Source of the DNA: Acetobacter sp. AN02
GTDB lineage: Bacteria; Pseudomonadota; Alphaproteobacteria; Acetobacterales; Acetobacteraceae
Reading direction: 5' to 3'
Assembly (NCBI RefSeq): GCF_029759835.1
Contig: NZ_JAJJND010000005.1
Span: 1-40,324 of the forward strand
DNA length: 40,324 bases
Position numbers and translations under genes: made by a program. This document shows positions 8,045 to 15,366 of this stretch, piece by piece. The notes beneath the pieces were generated by a model. The model was not told where the DNA came from, searched no databases, and saw only the letters and a list, made by a program, of their open reading frames with translations. Every line of letters begins with the position of its first letter. Positions within the stretch are counted from its first letter, which is position 1.

Positions 8045-9184
8045 TCATCCGTTCCTACCGGCTCTTGTTGGCGTCGATGCCGCAATACTGGTGGCTGTCG
8101 CTACAGATGCAAGCATGACAGCGACACCTTGTGCGGTAATCTTTAGATGTAGCAGTTTCGGTCGAAATTCGCTCGGTGTTTCCATAGTGACAAGGAACTT
8201 GCCATTCGAATCTTTGATAATCTTCCGGTAATAGTTTGCAGCCTGTCGATGTGGTGGCTGCTTATCCTTATCGGCTTCAGTCCCCTTCACCGGGATTGGC
8301 TTACTTGGCGAGACGATGATTTCATTCTGCCGAGCCAATTTTTCAAAAAGCCATTTAACATCCTCAACAGGCTCGGTAATGTCCTCGCCCTTCTCTGGTG
8401 ACAAAGAAAGGTATGAGCAGTGGTGGAAAAGTTTCAGAACATCCCAATGAAGCCGGTCCTCATTACCATGTCTTCGGCTGGTACGCACGATCTGTGATAG
8501 GCATTCATGATCGATATCAGCACCGAGGAGGACATATGATTCCTGGCCTCCTTCGCGCAACGTCATTTGCACAACGATCGACCCTTGATTCCGATCGCTG
8601 AGGCCTTCATCGGTCCGCCATGCAAATGGACTGTGGACAAAAAATTCGACAGCCTCTTCGCCCCATTTATTAAATCCTGGAACTAATCCACCTGCATCAA
8701 CAATGCAGTGTGCACGCGCATCGAGTGTAAGACCGTTTTCTTCCAGGTAGGATCTGAGAGCTTCCGGACGGGAGAACACCTTTATTCCCTTACCTTGCTT
8801 CAGGCGGTGTCGTGCTTCCTGTCTGATTATACGCGCATCATTGTCAAGAGATTCCTCGGTCAGAACTCCGGCAGGAACCCAGAGTTCATCAATCTTAATA
8901 CGATCAGATCCTTGATATTTTTCGGCATGTTCTAACCAAAAAAACTCACTGGCACGATGGACATGGTCCTTGTCAAGATGCGTAAAAGCCACGACGCGGA
9001 AAGACTCTTGACCGGCTTCGTCCAATGCTTCCCGAATGGCTGTCGGGAGATCAATTCGCTTGTCGGTCGAATCGTTTTCGTTGCGCATATGCGCATAATC
9101 CATGAGGATTACATGATTATTTGCGAGCTGAATGAAAGTCGTGTCCGCATTTCCTGTTGGGAAGAACTTCATATGTGCCGTCAT
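8045..9184 (-). CDS. MBL-fold hydrolase of the E2-E1-JAB/patatin operon
   Basis: This protein of about 379 residues is the first gene of the operon. The metallo-beta-lactamase fold is shown by an N-terminal beta strand block (MKFFPTGNADTTFIQL), the motif THLDKDHVH with H69-x-D71-x-D73-H74 (again the HxDxDH variant), a later LGADIDHE block and a FHHCSY block. The ATG at 9184 is chosen because AGGA lies nine bases upstream and the domain starts at once; TTG 9268 and ATG 9223 have no Shine-Dalgarno sequence. The C-terminus is unusual for an MBL enzyme: after the fold comes a small-residue tail (AVMLASVATATSIAAS) ending TRAGRNG, with Gly as last residue. The stop is 4 bp from the start of the E2-E1-JAB gene, so the two are probably translated together. 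Substrate unknown; a role in cutting or sensing a nucleotide signal is speculation. Confidence 0.83.
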   Translation of the reverse strand: MTAHMKFFPTGNADTTFIQLANNHVILMDYAHMRNENDSTDKRIDLPTAIREALDEAGQESFRVVAFTHLDKDHVHRASEFFWLEHAEKYQGSDRIKIDELWVPAGVLTEESLDNDARIIRQEARHRLKQGKGIKVFSRPEALRSYLEENGLTLDARAHCIVDAGGLVPGFNKWGEEAVEFFVHSPFAWRTDEGLSDRNQGSIVVQMTLREGGQESYVLLGADIDHECLSQIVRTSRRHGNEDRLHWDVLKLFHHCSYLSLSPEKGEDITEPVEDVKWLFEKLARQNEIIVSPSKPIPVKGTEADKDKQPPHRQAANYYRKIIKDSNGKFLVTMETPSEFRPKLLHLKITAQGVAVMLASVATATSIAASTPTRAGRNG

Positions 9185-9567
9185 ATACTGTAATCCTCGC
9201 CGCTGCTCTAAAAGAGCCCCCATTACATTTCGTGCAGTAAAAATGGGCGTGGACTTAAAGATATTCAAGTCGGATAATAATTTTTATGTATTTTTTTATG
9301 CACGTAATTAATGGCATAATTTAATGGAAAAATTATACATAATATAAGTATATAATTTTTCAAAACTGTGAAATTGGATATTAATATTATGTTGGCAGTC
9401 GCCTGTTTGGGGGGGCAGAATGTCCGCTTCTGGAAAGCAAGTCTTGATTACCTGATGTCGCTTATGAGGCGATTGCAGCCTGTCCGGTTAGGGGGGGGGG
9501 AGCCGGACTGTCCGCATTTAAGCTCACAGACTTGTGCAGCGGACACCCCCGTCAATTCGGAAACGGG
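9185..9567. promoter_or_regulatory. AT-rich intergenic region, probable promoter of the MBL operon
   Basis: From 9270 to 9370 the sequence is almost pure A/T. Read on the minus strand it holds TATAAT (9337-9332) and TTGAAA (9363-9358), but the spacing of 20 bp is long, so only the region, not exact boxes, can be supported. From 9380 to 9560 the base composition changes abruptly, with G7 and G9 runs and TGTCCG words and no ORF worth calling. This second half resembles other non-coding debris in the window (near 580-640, 1890-1920 and 10120-10210). Confidence 0.4.
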
Positions 9568-9981
9568 TCACGCACCGATTGAATTTTTAACAAAAACGAT
9601 ATCCTGTTTAAAATCGTAATCAGGGTTGTAATGTGGACTTGTTAAAACAACTTCCACGTTTTCATAGCCTGCCGCTATTAAAGCAGCCACTCTATTTCTT
9701 CCATCGCAAAGTATTATTTTCCCGTCTTCTACTTTTAAAGTTGGGCAATGCGTTCGTTTTTCTTCTCTTAATTGCTTAGATACTCTGAGAAATCTGGTCT
9801 CCGCCACCCTCCTTGCGTGGTCTGGGTCACAAAGTTTTCCTTCATCGGCAAAAACCACTTTTCCATTTGTATCGGTATAATAATCAAATCCTGACTTTAT
9901 AACATCAAACAGTTTTTTTAGGTCGACAGTAATGACTGGATTACTCATCAACTCGGGGGAAAGATCAAACGAAATGGTCAT
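9568..9981 (-). CDS. Small ParB/sulfiredoxin-like domain protein
   Basis: This 137-residue protein is of low GC. Residues about 90-120 read LKVEDGKIILCDGRNRVAALIAAGYENVEV. This matches the core of ParB N-terminal/Srx-like domains, where a D/E-G-x-x-R motif (here DGRNR) binds nucleotide and helps cleave it. The other ParB parts (HTH and dimerisation domains) are missing, so this is not a partition protein. Stand-alone ParB-like domains occur in islands, phage and defence contexts. The start ATG at 9981 is preceded by AAGG seven bases upstream. It lies between the two defence operons on the same strand as the patatin operon but about 380 bp upstream of it, so it probably has its own promoter. 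Function unknown. Confidence 0.6.
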   Translation of the reverse strand: MTISFDLSPELMSNPVITVDLKKLFDVIKSGFDYYTDTNGKVVFADEGKLCDPDHARRVAETRFLRVSKQLREEKRTHCPTLKVEDGKIILCDGRNRVAALIAAGYENVEVVLTSPHYNPDYDFKQDIVFVKNSIGA

Positions 9982-10371
9982 TATACATCCTTGTGTTTTT
10001 CAGAACGTTACAGGACATATCGATTGGTGTTAAGTGGTATTCGAAGGTATTTCCGGGCTGAGAGTTGCCGCTATGCTACCGATTGGGCAAGGTAGCTGCT
10101 TGCCCTTGGGGCAGCGTGTCAAGGAACCCTTTGTCGAATGTCCATTATACGGAGTGCGGTTTGAAACTTCCTATGTCCGAGAAGAGGCGAAACCGGAATG
10201 TCGGCTGTTAATAATTTAATCATCAGAAAGCTGACGCTCGCATAAAAAACTCTTACCTGACAGTTTATGGCGTGTCGTCAGTTAAGGTCTTTCAGAACAG
10301 GTAAAAAAGACTGCGCCGATATCTATCGGCTGTGCGATCCCGTAGCTATTGATTTCTCGAAGATGGTTAGT
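9982..10371. other. Non-coding region with several hairpins upstream of the WYL operon
   Basis: No supported gene. Two inverted repeats are visible: CTTACCTGAC at 10252-10261 against GTCAGTTAAG at 10277-10286 (one mismatch), and a perfect 7-bp stem with a 2-base loop, GCCGATA-TC-TATCGGC, at 10315-10330. The part around 10030-10215 has the AATGTCC/TGTCCG words found in other gene-free stretches of this window. The hairpins could be terminators or regulator sites for the operon that follows. Confidence 0.45.
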
Positions 10372-10415
10372 GTATAAACTATACGTATCATTGTAAGAGC
10401 CCATATAGTTTGTAT
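10372..10415. promoter_or_regulatory. Inverted repeat, likely operator of the WYL regulator
   Basis: GTATAAACTATA (10372-10383) faces TATAGTTTGTAT (10404-10415) across a 20-bp spacer. The inner eight bases (AAACTATA and TATAGTTT) match perfectly and 10 of 12 match overall. It ends 16 bp before the start codon of the WYL gene, where an autorepressor would be expected to bind. WYL/BrxR/CapW-type regulators are known to bind inverted repeats upstream of their own defence operons. That this one does so here is inferred. Confidence 0.6.
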
Positions 10416-10431
10416 TCGAAAGAGATTGTTT

Positions 10432-11295
10432 GTGCGCTGGGGTGTCGAGCAGAGGCTTGAGTTTATTGAGTTCCGCCTCTTCTGGGAGGGCTCCATCAAC
10501 CGTGCCGATATTGTCGAATTTTTCAGCGTATCAGTTCCTCAGGCGTCAAAGGATCTGACGCTCTACCAGGAGCGAGCGCCGGGCAATATGGAGTATGATA
10601 CGCGCGGTAAACGCTATGTCGCTGTTGAAAAATTCGTCCTGCGTTTTCTCGACCCTGATCCTTATGTCTACCTCCGACAGCTTCGCTCTGTGGCCGAAGA
10701 TGCTACCCCCTTCCATGATTCCTGGATCGCGGCGTTTCCAGGCGCCGACGTGGCCCTAACGCCTAAACGGGACATCGACATCGAGGTCTTCCGCAAGATT
10801 CTCAACGCAGTCCGCAAAGATATGTCCGTCGAGGTTTTCTACCAGTCGATGAACAAGATGCGTCCTGACCCGATCTGGCGCAGGATCACACCGCACGCCT
10901 TTGGCTATGATGGTTTTCGCTGGCATGTCCGGGCCTATTGCCACCTTGAGCATAAGTTCAAAGACTTCCTTCTGCCGCGTATTCTGAAGGTCGGCGCGAC
11001 CGGCACGCCTGGCGCGACCGGTGAGCAGGACTGGTTTTGGAACAATTATTTCGATGTGATCATCGGCCCGCATCCTGCTCTGACTGAAAGTCAGAAAAAG
11101 GTTGTTGCCAAGGATTACGGCTTGGATCAGGGCAATGGCGTCATGTCGGTTCGCTACGCGATGCTGTTCTACGTTTTGAAGAGACTTGGCCTACTCGGTG
11201 ATGCAGCCAAGCAGAATGCTTACACACAGCATATCGTGACATTAAATCGCAAGGAAACAGAGGCCGCTTTAGACAAGGCGGGTTTTCAACTGTGA
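10432..11295 (+). CDS. WYL-domain transcriptional regulator (BrxR/CapW-like)
   Basis: This protein of about 287 residues has an N-terminal winged helix (EFRLFWEGSINRADIVEFF, then VSVPQASKDLTLYQE) and a central WYL domain with the block RRITPHAFGYDGFRWHVRAYC, about residues 145-170. The C-terminal part (about 210-287) is of the WCX type. Such regulators repress defence operons and are thought to release DNA when a nucleic-acid or nucleotide ligand binds the WYL domain. GTG 10432 is preferred as start, with AAAGAGA five to six bases upstream; a TTG two codons earlier is the alternative. The gene precedes the helicase gene by 25 bp on the same strand and follows a strong inverted repeat, so autoregulation of the whole operon is likely. 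Confidence 0.85.
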   Translation: MRWGVEQRLEFIEFRLFWEGSINRADIVEFFSVSVPQASKDLTLYQERAPGNMEYDTRGKRYVAVEKFVLRFLDPDPYVYLRQLRSVAEDATPFHDSWIAAFPGADVALTPKRDIDIEVFRKILNAVRKDMSVEVFYQSMNKMRPDPIWRRITPHAFGYDGFRWHVRAYCHLEHKFKDFLLPRILKVGATGTPGATGEQDWFWNNYFDVIIGPHPALTESQKKVVAKDYGLDQGNGVMSVRYAMLFYVLKRLGLLGDAAKQNAYTQHIVTLNRKETEAALDKAGFQL

Positions 11296-11320
11296 ATGGG
11301 CGGAAAGGAAATGTCGGCGG

Positions 11321-14300
11321 ATGGCGGCAAGGCTCGAAGACGTCAAGAATGGCGCATCAGTGCGGGGTATTGCTTCGTCGCAGGCCGTGCAGATCTTGTC
11401 TGTGGATTGGATCGGCGATCAGGCTATCAATGTCGTTTATCGCGATCATCATGGGACAGTGGCTGATGCTGTTCTTTATCGGGATGACGAACATCGTCTT
11501 GAGATCGAAAAGAACGGTCGGCCTTGGTCGTTCGATGCGGATGGTGCCCTGCTGCGCTTGGTAACGGAAGCCAATCGTATCAAACTGGCGTACTATTTCG
11601 ATCCGTATCTGGCGATCCATACCAGTCTGATCGATCCTTTACCGCACCAGATATCAGCGGTCTACGGTGAGATGCTGCCTCGCCAGCCTCTTCGCTTTCT
11701 CCTCGCCGACGATCCCGGGGCAGGTAAGACGATTATGGCCGGACTGCTGATGAAGGAATTGATCGCCCGTAGCGATCTGGAGCGTTGTCTCATTGTTGCA
11801 CCGGGCAGCCTAGTTGAGCAGTGGCAAGACGAACTCGGTCAGAAGTTCAATCTTGAGTTCGATATCCTTTCCCGCGAGATGATCGAGAATGCGCGATCGG
11901 GCAATCCCTTTAGTGACCGAGATCGGCTGATAGTCCGTCTCGACATGTTGGCGCGCAATGAGGAGCTTCAAGACAAGCTCATGAGTGCGCCCGAATGGGA
12001 TCTGATTATCTGCGACGAAGCTCATCGCATGTCGGCTACTTATTTTGGCGGAGAGGTCAAATATACGCGGCGTTATCAGGTCGGCCAAAAGCTCGGCCAA
12101 GTCTGCCGCCACCTGCTGTTGATGTCGGCGACACCGCATAATGGCAAGGAAGAGGATTTTCAGCTCTTCATGGCTCTTCTCGACAGCGATCGGTTCGAGG
12201 GGCGGTTCCGTGATGGTGTTCACTATGCCGATACCGAAGACATGATGCGGCGGCTGACCAAGGAGGAACTGCTCAAGTTCGATGGCCGCCCGCTCTTCCC
12301 AGAGCGGCGGGCACGTACGGTCAAGTATCAGCTATCGGAAGGAGAAGCCGCGCTTTACACCGCCGTCACCGAATATGTTCGCACCGAGATGAACCGTGTG
12401 CAGCGCTTTGCTGAGGGTGACGGGAAAAAGCGCAACAATATCGGCTTTGCCTTGCAAATTCTTCAACGACGTCTCGCTTCATCGCCGGCCGCCATCTACC
12501 AATCACTCAAGCGCCGTCGGGAACGACTGGAAAACGAACTTGGCGAAGCACGCCTTGCTGCAAAGTATCGCCGGAGCGGAACCGAGGTGGCCATTAACTC
12601 TGACATGCTGCGGAACATAGAGGAGTATGGCCAGGAAGAGATCGACGAGCTTGAAGATCTGATTTCGACAGGCGCGACGACGGCAGAGACAGTCGAGCAA
12701 CTTGCCTTGGAAGTCGAGACACTGAAAGGGCTTGAGACGATGGCGCTCGGCGTGCTGCGCTCTGGCGTGGACACGAAATGGAGCCAGCTCAATCGTATTC
12801 TTGACGACGATTTGATGATGGACGCGGCAGGTAATCGCCGCAAGCTGATCATTTTCACAGAACCCAAGGACACGTTGCATTATTTACTCGACAAGGTGCG
12901 GGCACGGCTTGGTACCTCCGAAGCCGTGGATGTGATCCACGGTGGCGTATCGCGTGAAGAGCGTCGAAAGGTCGTTGAGCGCTTCATGCAGGACAAGAAC
13001 ATGCTGGTCCTCATCGCCAATGATGCGGCAGGTGAAGGTGTGAACCTCCAGCGCGGTCATCTCATGGTTAACTACGATCTGCCATGGAATCCTAACAAGA
13101 TTGAGCAGCGCTTCGGCCGTATCCATCGCATCGGTCAGACCGAGGTCTGTCATCTCTGGAATCTCGTCGCGGCTGATACCCGTGAGGGTGAGGTTTATGC
13201 GCGATTGCTGGAGAAACTGGAAGCTGCGCGCGAGGCGCTGGGCGGCCGTGTTTACGATGTGCTTGGCGAATTGTTTGAAGGGGTAGCACTGAAGGATTTG
13301 CTGTTCGAGGCGATCCAGTATGGCGAGCAGGAGGACGTGAAAGCGCGTCTTTTCCAACAGGTTGATGGTGCGGTCGATCAAGGGCACCTACTCGAACTGC
13401 TGCGGCGCCGCGCTCTTACCAACGACGCGATGCCGGAGGCGAAGGTCGAGGAGCTGAGGCTCGAAATGGAACGCGCCGAGGCGCTGCGCCTACAACCGCA
13501 TCACATCCAGAGCTTTTTCGTCGAGGCGTTTCAGAATCTGGGTGGCCGGATCAAGCGTCGCGAGGATGGACGTTGGGAAATCACTCATGTTCCGGTGCGT
13601 ATCCGCGAGCGGGATCGCCAGATCGGAACAGGTGCGCCGCTTCAAACTCAGTATGAGCGGATATGCTTCGAGAAGGATAAGATCAACCAGCAGCCCGTCG
13701 CAGCCTTCGTCTGTCCCGGCCATCCGTTGCTCGAAGCGGTAATCAGTCTAATCCGCGAGCAGTATGAGCAGATCATGCGGCAAGGGGCGATCCTGGTAGA
13801 CGACACCGACGCAGGCGACGCGCTATCGGCAATTTTTCTGCTTGAGCATACGGTCCAGGACGGACGTGTCACCAGTGCAGGCAAGCCGCATGTTATTTCG
13901 CAGCGGCTTCAGTTCGTAGCCATCGACAAGGCAGGAGACACTGTTAATGCTGGAATCGCGCCTCATTTGAATCTGCGACCAGCTCAGCCGGAAGAGGTCG
14001 CCTGTGTGCGTGATCTTCTTGACGAGAGTTGGCTGACCACCGATCTTGAAAAGGCAGCTATCCGGTTTGCGACGGTCGAACTGGCCCAGCGCCATGTCGC
14101 CGAAGTTAAGGCTCGGCGTTTGCCGGAGATCGAGAAGGTCGAGCAGGAGGTTCGCGCACGGCTCAAGAAAGAGATCAACTACTGGGACTCACGCGCCTTC
14201 GAGCTAAAGGAAGAGGAACGTGCCGGCAAGAAAACGCGCGTGAACTGGCAGAACGCGCAGCGCCGGGCCGAAGAACTGGCGGATCGGCAGAAGCGTCGTA

Positions 14301-14821
14301 TGGACCAGCTTGAGCGGGAGCGATTCATCTCATCGCAACCGCCGCGGGTACGGGGCGGTATGGTCGTTATCCCGCGTGGGCTGCTTGAAGCACGGCAGGC
14401 ACCAAGCATACCGGACCATTTCGCGGTAGATCCAGCTGCGCGTCGGGCAATTGAGCTTGCGGCAATGGACGCAGTCATGGCGGCCGAACGATCGTTGGGC
14501 AACGAACCGGCTGACGTCTCCGCCCAGAAGATCGGTTATGACATCGCTTCCCACGATCCGAAATCAGGCCACCTGCGTTTCATCGAGGTCAAGGGTCGGA
14601 TTGACGGGGCAGATTCCCTGATGGTCACACGGCAAGAGATCATCACCTCCCTAAACGAACCAGAAAAATTTATTCTAGCGATTGTTTCCGTGACGAATGG
14701 CATTGCGCAAGCCCCGCGCTATGTGCGTGGTCCACTCGTCGAACGAGAGCCGTCATTTCTCGAAACCGCTATTCAGTTTGACTTGAAACGCCTGTTGGAA
14801 CGTGCGGGAAGCCCAATATGA
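11321..14821 (+). CDS. SNF2-family helicase with C-terminal DUF3883 domain (DrmD-like)
   Basis: This 1166-residue superfamily 2 translocase has Walker A in ADDPGAGKT (about residues 129-137), the DEAH box in ICDEAHRMS (about 231), motif III in LLMSATPHNG (about 267), and the second RecA domain with VNYDLPWNPNKIEQRFGRIHRIGQ ending near residue 605. After a long helical region comes a DUF3883 domain (about 1070-1130) with FIEVKGR, the E-x-K of a PD-(D/E)XK-like fold. This domain order matches helicases of DISARM class 1 (DrmD) and related restriction-like systems. They are thought to translocate on or recognise invading DNA together with the methylase. The gene overlaps the next by four bases (ATGA at 14818). 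The ATG at 11321 has only a weak ribosome site (GGAAATGTCGGCGG). Confidence 0.9.
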   Translation: MAARLEDVKNGASVRGIASSQAVQILSVDWIGDQAINVVYRDHHGTVADAVLYRDDEHRLEIEKNGRPWSFDADGALLRLVTEANRIKLAYYFDPYLAIHTSLIDPLPHQISAVYGEMLPRQPLRFLLADDPGAGKTIMAGLLMKELIARSDLERCLIVAPGSLVEQWQDELGQKFNLEFDILSREMIENARSGNPFSDRDRLIVRLDMLARNEELQDKLMSAPEWDLIICDEAHRMSATYFGGEVKYTRRYQVGQKLGQVCRHLLLMSATPHNGKEEDFQLFMALLDSDRFEGRFRDGVHYADTEDMMRRLTKEELLKFDGRPLFPERRARTVKYQLSEGEAALYTAVTEYVRTEMNRVQRFAEGDGKKRNNIGFALQILQRRLASSPAAIYQSLKRRRERLENELGEARLAAKYRRSGTEVAINSDMLRNIEEYGQEEIDELEDLISTGATTAETVEQLALEVETLKGLETMALGVLRSGVDTKWSQLNRILDDDLMMDAAGNRRKLIIFTEPKDTLHYLLDKVRARLGTSEAVDVIHGGVSREERRKVVERFMQDKNMLVLIANDAAGEGVNLQRGHLMVNYDLPWNPNKIEQRFGRIHRIGQTEVCHLWNLVAADTREGEVYARLLEKLEAAREALGGRVYDVLGELFEGVALKDLLFEAIQYGEQEDVKARLFQQVDGAVDQGHLLELLRRRALTNDAMPEAKVEELRLEMERAEALRLQPHHIQSFFVEAFQNLGGRIKRREDGRWEITHVPVRIRERDRQIGTGAPLQTQYERICFEKDKINQQPVAAFVCPGHPLLEAVISLIREQYEQIMRQGAILVDDTDAGDALSAIFLLEHTVQDGRVTSAGKPHVISQRLQFVAIDKAGDTVNAGIAPHLNLRPAQPEEVACVRDLLDESWLTTDLEKAAIRFATVELAQRHVAEVKARRLPEIEKVEQEVRARLKKEINYWDSRAFELKEEERAGKKTRVNWQNAQRRAEELADRQKRRMDQLERERFISSQPPRVRGGMVVIPRGLLEARQAPSIPDHFAVDPAARRAIELAAMDAVMAAERSLGNEPADVSAQKIGYDIASHDPKSGHLRFIEVKGRIDGADSLMVTRQEIITSLNEPEKFILAIVSVTNGIAQAPRYVRGPLVEREPSFLETAIQFDLKRLLERAGSPI

Positions 14822-15366
14822 CGACCATTTGGAATACCCACTCGGAAGGGTTGTTCTGGCATGTCTGTGAAGAGCGTTTAGGCTATGACATCCAGAAAAT
14901 CTCTGAATCACAAGCTCCTAGTCCTGATTACGAAATCCACGCAGACGGAATACGTATTGTTGCCGAAGTGAAGGAGTTATCGGACAATGCAAAGAGCTGT
15001 GAAATCCAAAACGCTCTCGAAGAGCCAGGTCATATACATATTGATACCGTTGATTTCGAGTTTACTGGCGCTCTGGATCGTGTTCTCCGCAAGCAAGAGC
15101 GGCAACTTGCGGCTGAGTCTCGGAGTGGGACCCCAACGCTTGGCGTAATCTATGTGGGTAGGTTTCTTGGTCCAACAGAATACCAGATCCGCCATCAGTT
15201 ACGCCGGGGAGCTGTGAGTATTCCCTCAGCTATTAGTGCAATTATGCTTATGAAGCATTCTGGAATAATGGCTGAAGAAACTCCCACGCCACTTTATCTG
15301 ATATTTTGTAACCCGAATGCCACCGTAATTTGGCCAGTCGACATTTTCCCCGAGATATTCGCATGA
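14818..15366 (+). CDS. Small PD-(D/E)XK-type protein in the DISARM-like operon
   Basis: This 182-residue protein of no named family has a nuclease-like signature near the N-terminus: SPDYEI, then after about a dozen residues IVAEVKEL, which is PD-x(n)-E-x-K as in restriction-endonuclease folds. Both ends overlap their neighbours by ATGA (14818 with the helicase, 15363 with the methyltransferase), so it is translated as part of the operon. By eye it is clearly richer in A/T than the helicase gene before it. A strand-cutting or DNA-end-sensing subunit is the simplest inference. If the fold call is wrong it is simply an unrecognised operon member. The remainder of the protein shows no membrane segment. 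Confidence 0.6.
   Translation: MTTIWNTHSEGLFWHVCEERLGYDIQKISESQAPSPDYEIHADGIRIVAEVKELSDNAKSCEIQNALEEPGHIHIDTVDFEFTGALDRVLRKQERQLAAESRSGTPTLGVIYVGRFLGPTEYQIRHQLRRGAVSIPSAISAIMLMKHSGIMAEETPTPLYLIFCNPNATVIWPVDIFPEIFA

Noticed and set aside
4680-9184. Complete type II CBASS system
   Set aside because: No CD-NTase motif (GS followed by D-x-D) was found in any ORF of this operon or its neighbours, so the label CBASS is not justified.
10034-10219. ORF of 61 codons after the ParB-like gene
   Set aside because: No ribosome-binding site, no family pattern, and made of the AATGTCC-type non-coding words seen elsewhere.
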